Of a DNA stretch of 64,000 nucleotides, positions 56,509 through 64,000 are shown piece after piece. The stretch covers positions 186,001 through 250,000 of the forward strand of contig NZ_BMRF01000006.1 of NCBI RefSeq assembly GCF_014648495.1, written 5' to 3'. The notes beneath the pieces are model-generated. The model worked only from the letters and a program-made list of their open reading frames with translations. It had not been told where the DNA came from and did not search any database. Every line of letters starts with the position of its first letter. Position 1 is the first letter of the stretch. Source of the stretch: Actinomadura cremea. GTDB lineage: Bacteria > Actinomycetota > Actinomycetes > Streptosporangiales > Streptosporangiaceae. Made by a program: the position numbers and the translations under genes.

Positions 56509-57765
56509 TCAGCCGCGCGGAGCCGACGGAGTGAACCGCACCGGCAGCTCCTTGAGGCCGTTGACGAAGTTGGAGCGGAGCCGGCGGGGCTCGCCGGCCG
56601 GCCGGATGTCGGGCATCCGGTCCAGGATCGTGTCGAAGATGACCTTCAGGTTCATCCGGGCGAGGTGGGTGCCGAGGCAGAAGTGGGGGCCGCCTCCGCC
56701 GAAGCCGATGTGCGGGTTGGGGTCACGGGCGATGTCGAACGCGAACGGGTCGTCGAAGACCGTCTCGTCCCGGTTGGCGGAACTGTAGAAGAGTACGACT
56801 TTGTCGCCCGCCTTGATCGTCTTTCCGCCCATCTCGACGTCCTGCAGCGCCGTCCGGCGGAACTGGTTGATCGGGCTCACCCAGCGGACGATCTCCTCGA
56901 TGGCCGTCGGCAGCAGGCTCCGGTCGGCCCGCAGCCGCTCCCACAGCTCCGGCCGCTCGAAGAACGCCTGCATGCCGCCCGCCGTCGCCGTCCGGGTGGT
57001 CTCGTTCCCGGCGATCGAAAGCATGATCACGAACATCGCGAACTGGTCCTCGGTGATCCGCTCGCCGTCGGCGTCCGGCGTCAGCAGCTTCGTCACGATG
57101 TCGTCGCGGGGCGTCGCCTCCCGCTCGCGCGCCAGCTCCCCGGCCCACCCGGCGAACTCGGCCGCGTACATCTGCGACTCGGTCCGGTCGCCGATGAACT
57201 CGGGGTCGTTGAACGCCACGAGCTGGTTCGACCAGTGGAAGATCTGCTGCCGCTGGTCCAGCGGCGCGCCGAGCAGCTCGCAGATCGTGTAGAGCGGCAG
57301 CGGCGCGGCGAAGTGCTCGACGAAGTCGCACTCGCCGAGCGCCGCGGCCTCGTCGATCAGCTGGTGGCAGATGTCCCGGATGTGCTGCTCCAGCCTGCCG
57401 ATCATGCGGGGCGTGAACCCCTTGTTGACCATGCCGCGCAGCTTGGTGTGGTCCGGCGGGTCCTGGAACAGCATGATCTGCCCGTACAGGGCCATGTCGT
57501 CGTCGCTGAACTCCTCGAACATCGCCGTCCGCTTCTGCGAGGACAGCAGGTCCGGACGGCGGGACGCGGTGACCACGTCCTCGTGCCGGGTGATCGCCCA
57601 GAACCCGGGCACGCCCTCGTTGGGGTCGGCGTGCCAGTGCACCGGGTCGTGCTCGCGCAGCCACGCGAACTGCTCGTGCGGAATGCCGCCCGCCTCGTAC
57701 ACGCCGGGATCGATGACGTCGATCTCCCGGCCGGTGGCGGCGGGGGCCAAGTCCTGTTGCGTCAC
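56509..57765 (-). CDS. Cytochrome P450 (CYP125/CYP142-like), first gene of the P450 run
   Basis: A 418-residue P450 with I-helix SIAGNETTRTA, ExxR in EEIVRW and heme loop HIGFGGGGPHFCLGTHLAR (Cys near 362). GTG 57765 is chosen because GAAGGGA lies 5 bases upstream and the extra residues in the longer frame are not P450-like. A promoter region with three stacked palindromes at 57817-57876 precedes it. The downstream paralogue P450, GT4, methyltransferase and toroid-protein genes run on the same strand, suggesting a modification pathway of a sterol, terpene or lipid (inference). The ferredoxin encoded at 50779 is a likely partner. Confidence 0.93.
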   Translation of the reverse strand: MTQQDLAPAATGREIDVIDPGVYEAGGIPHEQFAWLREHDPVHWHADPNEGVPGFWAITRHEDVVTASRRPDLLSSQKRTAMFEEFSDDDMALYGQIMLFQDPPDHTKLRGMVNKGFTPRMIGRLEQHIRDICHQLIDEAAALGECDFVEHFAAPLPLYTICELLGAPLDQRQQIFHWSNQLVAFNDPEFIGDRTESQMYAAEFAGWAGELAREREATPRDDIVTKLLTPDADGERITEDQFAMFVIMLSIAGNETTRTATAGGMQAFFERPELWERLRADRSLLPTAIEEIVRWVSPINQFRRTALQDVEMGGKTIKAGDKVVLFYSSANRDETVFDDPFAFDIARDPNPHIGFGGGGPHFCLGTHLARMNLKVIFDTILDRMPDIRPAGEPRRLRSNFVNGLKELPVRFTPSAPRG

Positions 57766-57816
57766 GGTCGTCCCTTCGCGAAGAGCCGGCCCCGCGTCGC
57801 GCCGCACGGGACTCTG

Positions 57817-57876
57817 ACTGAGCGCTTGCTCGGTCGAAGATCTAGAACACGTTCTAGCATGAGACTCGAGTCTCAT
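57817..57876 (-). promoter_or_regulatory. Three stacked operator-like palindromes upstream of the P450 operon
   Basis: ACTGAGC-GCTT-GCTCGGT (57817-57834, one mismatch), CTAGAAC-AC-GTTCTAG (57842-57857, arms perfect, fits KstR TNNAACNNGTTNNA) and the perfect 18-bp ATGAGACTCGAGTCTCAT (57859-57876). They lie 52-112 bases before the P450 start codon. Confidence 0.65.
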
Positions 57877-57940
57877 CAAGGGTCTCAGCCGGAAGTCGTC
57901 CAGCGTCACACGCGCCTCTCACCCCGGCGCGACCACGCGA

Positions 57941-57975
57941 AACGCCCGCGAGCGCGCGGCGCGCTCGCGGGCGTT
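57941..57975 (-). terminator. Terminator after the 950-residue orphan gene
   Basis: A perfect 15-bp stem AACGCCCGCGAGCGC / GCGCTCGCGGGCGTT with a 5-base loop, about 130 bases past the stop at 58107. Confidence 0.8.
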
Positions 57976-58106
57976 CTCCGGCGTACTCCCGGGCGTGTCC
58001 CCGCCCTGCCCCGGAGGCGTGTTCCGAGGGTCGCCCCCCGGGGCTCCGGCCGGTTTCCCGGCGGCCTCCCAGGGGCCCGGCGTCGCCTCGGCCGGTCGGA
58101 AGGCGG

Positions 58107-60959
58107 TCAGGCGGCCCGGGGCCAGGTGATCCGGGAGCCCTCGCGCTCCCACCACTCGACGGCCTTGTCGATGGCGAGGCCCTCGATCCACAGGTCCTCG
58201 GGCTCGTCCGGCATCAGCACCTCGCGGAGGGCGTCGTCCAGCTGCCACGACTCGTGCTTGGCGAGTTCGCCGGTCTCGGGGTCCCGGTAGAGCGCGCCGA
58301 CCTCGGACGGGAGCAGGGAGGACTCGCCCTCGCGCCCGACCGTGAAGGAGAACCCGTACGCCGCGGACGCGGCCGTGTGCAGCCGGAGCCCGGTGCGCTC
58401 GGCGAGGCGGTGGACCGATCGCACGTCGTAGGGGGCGGGGCCGCGCTCGTCCAGCAGGCGCAGGAACCGGGCGATGCGGTCGGCGCCGCCCCAGCCCTGC
58501 GGCCTCGGGTCGTACTTGTCCGTCCAGCCGGGGAAGACGAAGTCGCGGAAGGTCCCGCCGGGGGAGTACTCCATCGCCACGGAGTCCTTGTGCGGATGGT
58601 CCTGGAACGACAGGATCACCATCGCGCCGTTCGGCGTCCGCCACACCTGCCCGACGGGGTCCTGCGTGGCGTTGGCCTGGAACCACAGGCGGCGCCACCG
58701 GCCGCTGCCGTCGCCCCACGGCGTGTCGCCGAGCGCGCCCAGCCGGTCGCGGGCCTTCGCGCGCTGGTACTCCGGCGTCCACGGGCGCGCGGCCAGCAGC
58801 GCCTCGCCGCCCAGGGCGCCGAACCGCAGGTAGTTCGGACGGGGCGCCTCGACGCGGCCGAGCGGGTGCGGGGTGTCGTAGGCGGGGCCGGTCTCGGCGG
58901 CCTCCGCCAGCAGGTCCGCGAGGTGGCGGACGGCCGGGAGCTGCCCGATCTGCCGCCCGGCCCGCAGCCCGCTGACGCTCGCGACCAGATCGGGCGTCCC
59001 CGCCGGACGCGCCAGGCCGAGCGCGTCGTGCAGCCGCAGCGTGCGGCGCAGCGCCGCGGCGGCCCGGTCCGCGAGCGTCCGGACGGCGCCGCGGAGCCGC
59101 GCGTCGGTGACCTCCGGCAGCACGCGGGCCAGCGCGTCGTCCGGCTCCCGCTCGCCGACCAGGGCGGCGTCCACCAGCCGCGCGAACCCGGCCCGGTCCA
59201 GGCGGCGCAGCGCCGCCGAGCCGTCCGGGTCGGCGGGCGGCAGGTGCGGCCAGAAGCCGGGCGGCGGCATGACGGCGCCGTTCTCCGGGCCCTGCGCGTA
59301 CCGCCGCCGCGCGACCGTCCGGCCGTCGGCGAGCAGCCGCAGGACGCCCCGGTCGAGCGTCACCTGCACCGGTTCGGCGGCGGCCGGGAACGTCACCGGG
59401 ACCGACGTCGGGCTCTGCGGCCAGCGCAGCCGGTCGCCGTCCGGCACCTCCAGGCGCCCGCCGTCCGCGACCCGGTACGTCTCCGGACGTCCGTCGTGCA
59501 GCCGCGACAGGTACGTGTCCGTGCCGTCGGACCACGGGAAGGTGCCGGTGGGGAACGCCAGGTCCTGCTCGTGCAGGATCCCGCCGGGCCCGTGCACCAC
59601 GACGCGCCTCGCGGCGAGGCCGAGAGTCAGCACCTCCCCGTGCAGGACGGCCGTCGCCGCGCCCTGCCCGACGCTCGGGAACCGCAGCTCCTCCGGGACG
59701 CCGGCGCGCAGCGCCCGCCACGCCGCGTCCACCGGGTCGGCGATCTCCAGCCCGGCGAGCACCTCGGCGTCCGGCATCGCCTCGGCCATCGGCACCAGCC
59801 GCAGCAGCGCCGGCTCCAGCCCGTCCAGGTCGCCGGCGGCGCACTCGTCCCGCCACTCGGCGAACTGCTCGCCGAGCACCCGCCGGATCGGCCCGTGCTC
59901 CAGCATCGGACGCAGGACGGCCCGGTAGTCGATGTTGTCGTAGCGGCCGAGGCCGCGGACGAACGCGTCCAGTTCGCGGCGCGCGCCCGGGGCGGCCCCG
60001 GACTCCAGGTCCGCCGCGACCTTCGCGAAGTCGGTGTTCGGCCGCCAGTGCGGCCCGTCGTCGTTGAACCCCCGCCGCTTGGGCTCGGCCGGGGTCAGCG
60101 GGTGCGCGGCGGCGCGGCCCACCACCGGGTCGGCGGCGGGGTCGAACCACCGGCCGGGCGGCGGGAACAGCCGGTCGCCCGCGGCGCCCGCCAGCCGCAT
60201 CAGCTCGTCGGCCGGCAGCGGCCCCGCGTCCCGGAACCACTCCCGCGGCAGCCGCCGTCCCGCGCCGACCAGCCCGAGCAGGAGCAGCCAGTGGCGGTGA
60301 TGGGCGGCGCGCGGCTCCGGATCGTCGTACAGGGCGGGATCGGGACGCGCCGCGATCAGCAGGTCGAGCGGCTCGTCGTCGGCGGCGAGCCCGCGCAGCG
60401 CCCCGTCCAGCGCCTCCCACACCGGCAGCGGCGCCCGCGGCAGCAGCCCGCCCCGCAGCATCCGCTCGGCGACGAACCGTTCCTCGGCGGCCGGGTCGAG
60501 CCCGGCCGCCCGCGCCACCGGCAGCAGGTCGGCCACGAAGTTCGGGTAGGGGACGGTGCCCGCGTCGAGGAACGCGCCCACCATCTCGCGCGCCCACCGG
60601 TGCGCCGTCTCCGGCTCCGGATGCGTCACCAGCCGCCGCAGGTGGTCGTGCAGCAGGCTCGCCGTGACCGCCCCGGACGGGACGAGGTCCGCGAGCGTCC
60701 GCTGCGCCCGTGCGGCGTCCGCGGGGAGACCGAGGAGCCGCGCGTGGGCGTCCTCCACGTCGCGCGCCCTGCCGGCGAGGAACGCCGCCTCCGCCGGCAG
60801 CCCGGCCGCCGCGAAGACGCGCGCGGCGTGCTCCAGGAACTCCGGCAGCGCGTCCGCCGCGAGCGGCCCCGCCGCCCGGAGCACCTCCGCCCGCGCGTCC
60901 CGCGGATCCTCCGCCGCCCGTGCCACGGCCCCGTCCAGGCTCGGCCATACCTTCGCCAT
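58107..60959 (-). CDS. Large uncharacterised protein (950 residues)
   Basis: I do not recognise the family. The protein is soluble, without a signal or membrane helix, Leu/Ala/Arg-rich and largely helical from 1 to about 480 (many LL/AR helices such as HDHLRRLVTHPEPETAHRW). A middle beta segment follows (LTLGLAARRVVVHGPGGIL, DTYLSRLHDGRPETYRV). The C-terminal part is rich in Trp and aromatics (PWGDGSGRWRRLWFQANAT, VILSFQDHPHKDS, RDFVFPGWTDKYDPRPQGWG). The C-terminal aromatic part is the most conserved-looking. AGGAGGG precedes ATG 60959. No partner gene is adjacent; it is divergent from the ABC-F gene. Confidence 0.8.
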   Translation of the reverse strand: MAKVWPSLDGAVARAAEDPRDARAEVLRAAGPLAADALPEFLEHAARVFAAAGLPAEAAFLAGRARDVEDAHARLLGLPADAARAQRTLADLVPSGAVTASLLHDHLRRLVTHPEPETAHRWAREMVGAFLDAGTVPYPNFVADLLPVARAAGLDPAAEERFVAERMLRGGLLPRAPLPVWEALDGALRGLAADDEPLDLLIAARPDPALYDDPEPRAAHHRHWLLLLGLVGAGRRLPREWFRDAGPLPADELMRLAGAAGDRLFPPPGRWFDPAADPVVGRAAAHPLTPAEPKRRGFNDDGPHWRPNTDFAKVAADLESGAAPGARRELDAFVRGLGRYDNIDYRAVLRPMLEHGPIRRVLGEQFAEWRDECAAGDLDGLEPALLRLVPMAEAMPDAEVLAGLEIADPVDAAWRALRAGVPEELRFPSVGQGAATAVLHGEVLTLGLAARRVVVHGPGGILHEQDLAFPTGTFPWSDGTDTYLSRLHDGRPETYRVADGGRLEVPDGDRLRWPQSPTSVPVTFPAAAEPVQVTLDRGVLRLLADGRTVARRRYAQGPENGAVMPPPGFWPHLPPADPDGSAALRRLDRAGFARLVDAALVGEREPDDALARVLPEVTDARLRGAVRTLADRAAAALRRTLRLHDALGLARPAGTPDLVASVSGLRAGRQIGQLPAVRHLADLLAEAAETGPAYDTPHPLGRVEAPRPNYLRFGALGGEALLAARPWTPEYQRAKARDRLGALGDTPWGDGSGRWRRLWFQANATQDPVGQVWRTPNGAMVILSFQDHPHKDSVAMEYSPGGTFRDFVFPGWTDKYDPRPQGWGGADRIARFLRLLDERGPAPYDVRSVHRLAERTGLRLHTAASAAYGFSFTVGREGESSLLPSEVGALYRDPETGELAKHESWQLDDALREVLMPDEPEDLWIEGLAIDKAVEWWEREGSRITWPRAA

Positions 60960-61061
60960 CCACACCCTCCTGATCGTCGCCGGGCACGCTAGCGACCGCC
61001 CCCGACGGACCACGCTTCCCCAGTGCGACGATCATGGCCGCCCGGTGGATCCACCTGCCGG

Positions 61062-61101
61062 AAAAATCGGTTGCCGGGCGCGGGGGCGCGGTTGGTAACG
61101 T
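61062..61101 (+). promoter_or_regulatory. Promoter of the ABC-F gene with an A-tract beside the -35 (WblC/WhiB7-like)
   Basis: AAAAATCGG precedes TTGCCG (61071-61076) and TAACGT (61096-61101) follows after 19 bases. An A/T-rich stretch directly upstream of the -35 is known for WhiB7/WblC-dependent resistance promoters. The predicted transcription start falls near the GTG of the leader peptide. Confidence 0.45.
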
Positions 61102-61108
61102 CGATGCC

Positions 61109-61132
61109 GTGCCACGCTTGTTCTTCCTCTGA
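61109..61132 (+). CDS. Seven-codon leader peptide (MPRLFFL)
   Basis: GTG at 61109 followed by codons for P-R-L-F-F-L and TGA gives MPRLFFL, a sequence I recall as a recurrent leader upstream of actinobacterial antibiotic-resistance genes. Ribosome stalling on such peptides by an antibiotic alters folding of the following leader RNA. The predicted transcription start lies at or a few bases before the GTG, so it may be translated leaderlessly. Confidence 0.6.
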   Translation: MPRLFFL

Positions 61133-61205
61133 TCCCCTTCTGGACGGCCCGTCCCTCGCGCTGAGCGAGCCGCGGGCGGTCTGACGCTGCCCTGAGTCAG
61201 CTCGA

Positions 61206-61261
61206 AGGCGCGCATCCTCTCTTTCACGTGCGGTCCGCACGCGCGCGCCTCCGTCCGGAGG
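61206..61261 (+). promoter_or_regulatory. Competing hairpins that can hide the ABC-F ribosome site
   Basis: CCTCC (61248-61252) pairs with GGAGG (61257-61261), the ribosome site of the ABC-F gene. AGGCGCGC (61206-61213) can instead pair with GCGCGCCT (61243-61250), which shares bases with the first arm and would free the site. The two structures exclude each other, as in an attenuator. Confidence 0.6.
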
Positions 61262-61265
61262 AAGA

Positions 61266-62921
61266 ATGAACACCCTCTCCATCACCCTGCCCGCGCGCGC
61301 CCGCGCCCAGCTCGTCGCCGACGGGATCCGCCTCGTCCGCGGCGGACGCACCGTCCTCGACGGCGTCACCCTGACCGTCTCGCCCGGGACGCGCTGGGGC
61401 ATCGTCGGCGAGAACGGGCGCGGCAAGACGACCCTGCTGCACGTCCTCGCGGGCGTGCTCGCGCCCGACGAGGGCGGCGTCCAGCGCGTCGGCACGCTCG
61501 GGATCGCCGAGCAGGCCATGCCCACCGAGGACGGCGCCACGGTCGGCGACGCGATCGACGCCGAACTCGCCGACGCCCGCGCCGCGCTGCGGGCCTTCGA
61601 CGAGGCCACCGCCGCGCTCACCGACGGGCGGCCCGGCGCCGACGACGCCTACACCGCCGCGCTCGACGCGGCCGAGGCCCTCGACGCCTGGGACGCCGAC
61701 CGCCGCGTCGACCTCGCCCTGGAGCACCTCGGCGCCGTCACCGACCGGGCCCGGCCGCTCGCCGCGCTGTCGGTCGGGCAGCGCTACCGGGTGCGGCTCG
61801 CGTGCCTCCTCGGCGCCGAGCACGACTTCCTGCTCCTGGACGAGCCGACGAACCACCTGGACGCGTCCGGTCTCGACTTCCTCACCGCGCGGCTGCGGGC
61901 CCACGCCGGCGGCGTCGCCGTGGTGAGCCACGACCGGGCGCTGCTGACCGATGTCGCCACGACGGTCCTCGACCTCGACCCGAGCCGCGACGGGCGGCCC
62001 GCCGTGTACGGGGGCGGGTTCGCCGGGTACCGGGAGGGCCGCGAGGCGGAGCTGCGGCGCTGGGAGGACGAGTACGAGAAGCAGCGGGCCGAGCACGCCC
62101 GGCTCTCCCGCGACCTGTCGGAGGCGCAGAACCGGCTCGTCTCCGGCTGGCGCCCGGACAAGGGGGTGCACAAGCACCAGCGCGCCACCCGCGCGGGCGG
62201 GCTCGTCCGGGCCGTGCACCGCCGCCGCGACGACCTCGAGAAGCACGCGGTGACCGCGCCCGTGCCGCCGCAGCGGTTCCGCATGCCGGAACTGCCGGCG
62301 CGGGCGGGCGTCCGGCTGCTGACCGCGACGGACGTCCGGGTGGACGGACGGCTGCACCGGGCGGCGTCGGTCGAGCTGGAGTCGGGCTCGCGGCTCGTCG
62401 TGACCGGCCCGAACGGCGCGGGCAAGTCGACGCTGCTGGCGGTGCTCGCCGGGAACCTCGCGCCGACGGCCGGGACCGTCCACCGGGCCCGCCGGGCGCG
62501 GGTGGAGCTGCTGGCGCAGGAGTCGCCGAGCGCGAGCGGCCGCCGCGCCCGCGACGTCTTCGCCGCGCACGTCGCGCGGCTCGTGAGCGCGGGCGTCCTC
62601 GGCGAGGGCGAGCCGGTGTCGCTGGGCGAGCTCGGCCTGCTGCCGTCGGCGGACGCGGGCCGGCCGATGCGCGAGCTGTCGATGGGCCAGCAGCGCCGCC
62701 TCGACCTCGCGATGGCGCTGGCCGCGCGCCCGCACGTCCTCCTGCTGGACGAGCCGACGAACCACCTGTCGATCGCCCTCGTGGACGAGCTCACCGACGC
62801 GCTGCAGTCGACCCCGGCCGCGGTCGTCCTCGCCACCCACGACCGGCGGCTCCAGAAGGACGTCGCGCCCTGGCCCCGGATCGAGCTGCGCCCGGCGGGA
62901 GGAGTGACGGCGCGCGGGTGA
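61266..62921 (+). CDS. ABC-F family ATPase (ribosome-protection type)
   Basis: A 551-residue protein with two ATP-binding domains and no membrane part. Walker A motifs are GENGRGKTT and GPNGAGKST, signatures are [12 protein letters not shown] and [12 protein letters not shown], and both Walker B motifs read [10 protein letters not shown], diagnostic of ABC-F. A charged interdomain linker (about 255-350, [19 protein letters not shown]) would reach the peptidyl-transferase centre. Members protect ribosomes from macrolide-, lincosamide- or pleuromutilin-type drugs. ATG 61266 is fixed by GGAGGAAG. The leader peptide and hairpins upstream suggest induction by ribosome-bound antibiotics. Confidence 0.94.
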   Translation: MNTLSITLPARARAQLVADGIRLVRGGRTVLDGVTLTVSPGTRWGIVGENGRGKTTLLHVLAGVLAPDEGGVQRVGTLGIAEQAMPTEDGATVGDAIDAELADARAALRAFDEATAALTDGRPGADDAYTAALDAAEALDAWDADRRVDLALEHLGAVTDRARPLAALSVGQRYRVRLACLLGAEHDFLLLDEPTNHLDASGLDFLTARLRAHAGGVAVVSHDRALLTDVATTVLDLDPSRDGRPAVYGGGFAGYREGREAELRRWEDEYEKQRAEHARLSRDLSEAQNRLVSGWRPDKGVHKHQRATRAGGLVRAVHRRRDDLEKHAVTAPVPPQRFRMPELPARAGVRLLTATDVRVDGRLHRAASVELESGSRLVVTGPNGAGKSTLLAVLAGNLAPTAGTVHRARRARVELLAQESPSASGRRARDVFAAHVARLVSAGVLGEGEPVSLGELGLLPSADAGRPMRELSMGQQRRLDLAMALAARPHVLLLDEPTNHLSIALVDELTDALQSTPAAVVLATHDRRLQKDVAPWPRIELRPAGGVTARG

Positions 62922-62958
62922 CGGGCGGGGGCGACCCGGCATGATCATGGACGGTTCG

Positions 62959-62975
62959 CCCCCGCCGCACGGGGG
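62959..62975 (+). terminator. Short hairpin after the ABC-F gene
   Basis: CCCCCG / CGGGGG (6 bp, 5-base loop), 37 bases after the stop. Confidence 0.5.
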
Positions 62976-63080
62976 ACGCCCTAGGTGAAGGGGCCGTGGC
63001 CGCCGCCCGCGCATCGCGCGACGCGCGGAGGGCACCGGCCCGGCCCTCCGTACGTTGGGCGTTGTGAAGGGAGGTCCGCC

Positions 63081-63353
63081 GTGGTCATCGCGATCCTGGT
63101 GTGCGGGCTCCTCGCGTACGCGCTGTTCGACATCGGGCGGACGCTCGTGCGGAGACGGCGGGCCGCCGCGACGGTCGCCGCGGCCGCGGCCGCGCAGGCG
63201 CGCGCGTTCGAGGCGCGGACGACCGAGGCGCGGGCCGCCGCCGCGTGGGCGGACGAACTCGAGACCGTCGAGGCGATCCTGGGCACCGAGGCGCTGTGGA
63301 CCGAGGCCGACCAGGAATGGCTGGAGAGCCGCCGGATCAGCCTGCCAAGGTGA
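63081..63353 (+). CDS. Small single-helix membrane protein
   Basis: A 90-residue protein with an N-terminal membrane helix (VVIAILVCGLLAYALFDIG), a basic patch RRRR and an Ala-rich helix (ATVAAAAAAQARAFEARTTE), ending acidic. GGGAGG precedes GTG 63081. No family is recognised. Its last 17 bases overlap the convergent MBL gene. Confidence 0.7.
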   Translation: MVIAILVCGLLAYALFDIGRTLVRRRRAAATVAAAAAAQARAFEARTTEARAAAAWADELETVEAILGTEALWTEADQEWLESRRISLPR

Positions 63354-64000
63354 AGGCCAGCAGGTCGCCCGCGTCGGCGCGGCGGACGAGCCCGCGGTTC
63401 TCCAGCGTGCGCAGATGCGCGGCGGCCTCGCCCGTCGCCATCCGGCGGGCCTCCATCGGCATCTCGGTCCACGGGTGCCGCCAGGTGAGGCCGGCCGCCA
63501 CGTCCCACAGCGTGGTCGGGGACGCCGACAGCAGCGCCGTCACCTCGCCGAGGCGCTCCTCGTGGTGCTCGACGATCTCGCGGACGCGCGCGGGCAGGTC
63601 GGCGAACCGGTACTGGTGGGCGGGCAGCACCTCGTCCACGGTCATCTCGCCGATGCGGCCGAGCGAGCCGAGGAACTCGCCGAGCGGGTCCACGTCCGGG
63701 GTGTCGTAGGGGTACAGGCCGATGTGCGGCGTGATCCGCGGCAGGACGTGGTCGCCGGTGAAGATCCGGTCGGCGTCCTCCAGGTGCAGGCAGATGTGGC
63801 CGGGCGAGTGGCCCGGGGTGTGGATCGCGCGGAGCTTGCGGCCCGGCAGGTCGATCATGTCGCCGTCGGACAGCTCCCGGTCGGGGATCGCGGGCGGGTC
63901 GACCCGTCCGCCGCCGCCGGCGAAGCCTTCCAGTTCGGCCGCGGACGCTCCCGCGCGCTTCATCGAGTCGTGCTCGATTCCGGTGCGCCGAGCCCGGTCG
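63337..64000 (-). CDS. MBL-fold metallohydrolase, C-terminal part (5' end outside window)
   Basis: The frame runs off the window end, leaving about 220 C-terminal residues. They contain IHTPGHSPGHICLHLEDADRI (H of motif 3), FTGDHVLP (Asp of motif 4) and a terminal helix-turn region AAAHLRTLENRGLVRR that resembles the winged-helix tail of LACTB2-like enzymes. The HxHxDH motif is upstream of the window. It probably hydrolyses a thioester or nucleic-acid phosphodiester; the substrate is unknown. Confidence 0.85.
   Translation of the reverse strand, partial: DRARRTGIEHDSMKRAGASAAELEGFAGGGGRVDPPAIPDRELSDGDMIDLPGRKLRAIHTPGHSPGHICLHLEDADRIFTGDHVLPRITPHIGLYPYDTPDVDPLGEFLGSLGRIGEMTVDEVLPAHQYRFADLPARVREIVEHHEERLGEVTALLSASPTTLWDVAAGLTWRHPWTEMPMEARRMATGEAAAHLRTLENRGLVRRADAGDLLAFTLAG

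Overview
The window is chromosomal DNA of a very high-GC actinomycete, most likely a filamentous one of the Streptomyces/Actinomadura type. Supporting signs are the extreme third-position GC, frequent GTG/TTG starts, a nickel superoxide dismutase with its own maturation protease, the multifunctional 2-oxoglutarate enzyme Kgd, a four-gene conservon (sensor kinase, roadblock protein, DUF742 protein, GTPase), DUF1707/DUF4097 envelope-type proteins and Tat/lipoprotein sugar-binding proteins. No rRNA, tRNA, CRISPR array, prophage or recognisable transposase is visible. Gene density is high and most genes sit in short co-directional runs separated by GC-rich hairpins.

Layout. 1-10.4 kb: the end of a propeller-like protein, an HSL-type hydrolase, then a GntR-controlled carbohydrate locus (binding protein, two permeases, a GH38-like glycosidase, an enolase-superfamily dehydratase) and a GNAT acetyltransferase. 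10.4-19 kb: sodN/sodX, a CGNR zinc-finger protein, malic enzyme, a polar amino-acid ABC transporter, an MDR oxidoreductase and a self-regulating PadR/DUF4097 pair. 19-29 kb: a DUF6104 protein and kgd, an AIM24 protein, a glutathionyl-hydroquinone-reductase-like protein, a DapB-like dehydrogenase with an apparent frameshift, an SDR plus enoyl-CoA hydratase pair and a CbiX-like chelatase. 29.5-33.5 kb: the conservon. 34-41.4 kb: a ROK regulator with a ribose-type ABC transporter, a Gfo/Idh/MocA dehydrogenase and a sugar isomerase, which look like one uptake and oxidation pathway for a sugar or cyclitol. 41.4-50.6 kb: a DUF985 cupin, an oxidoreductase, a Uma2 nuclease, a DUF1707 protein, a large membrane-anchored Asp-box protein, a tiny cysteine-rich peptide and a secreted nuclease. 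50.8-57.9 kb: a 3Fe-4S ferredoxin, two methyltransferases, a toroid (prenyltransferase-like) protein, a GT4 glycosyltransferase and two tandem P450s, with KstR-like palindromes before the ferredoxin and the first P450. 58-64 kb: a 950-residue orphan, an ABC-F ribosome-protection ATPase behind a leader-peptide attenuator, a small membrane protein and the end of an MBL hydrolase.

The least explained features are four copies of a roughly 140-180 bp structured repeat arranged as two inverted pairs (23.0-23.6 and 33.5-34.3 kb), whose outer ends lie tight against gene boundaries and whose stem shows a compensatory change. Others are a 26-residue peptide with seven cysteines at 48.2 kb, the leader and competing hairpins before the ABC-F gene, stacked palindromes before the P450 genes, and a shared PadR-type box before two distant envelope genes. 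All calls rest on reading the sequence and on family knowledge; no database search was run.
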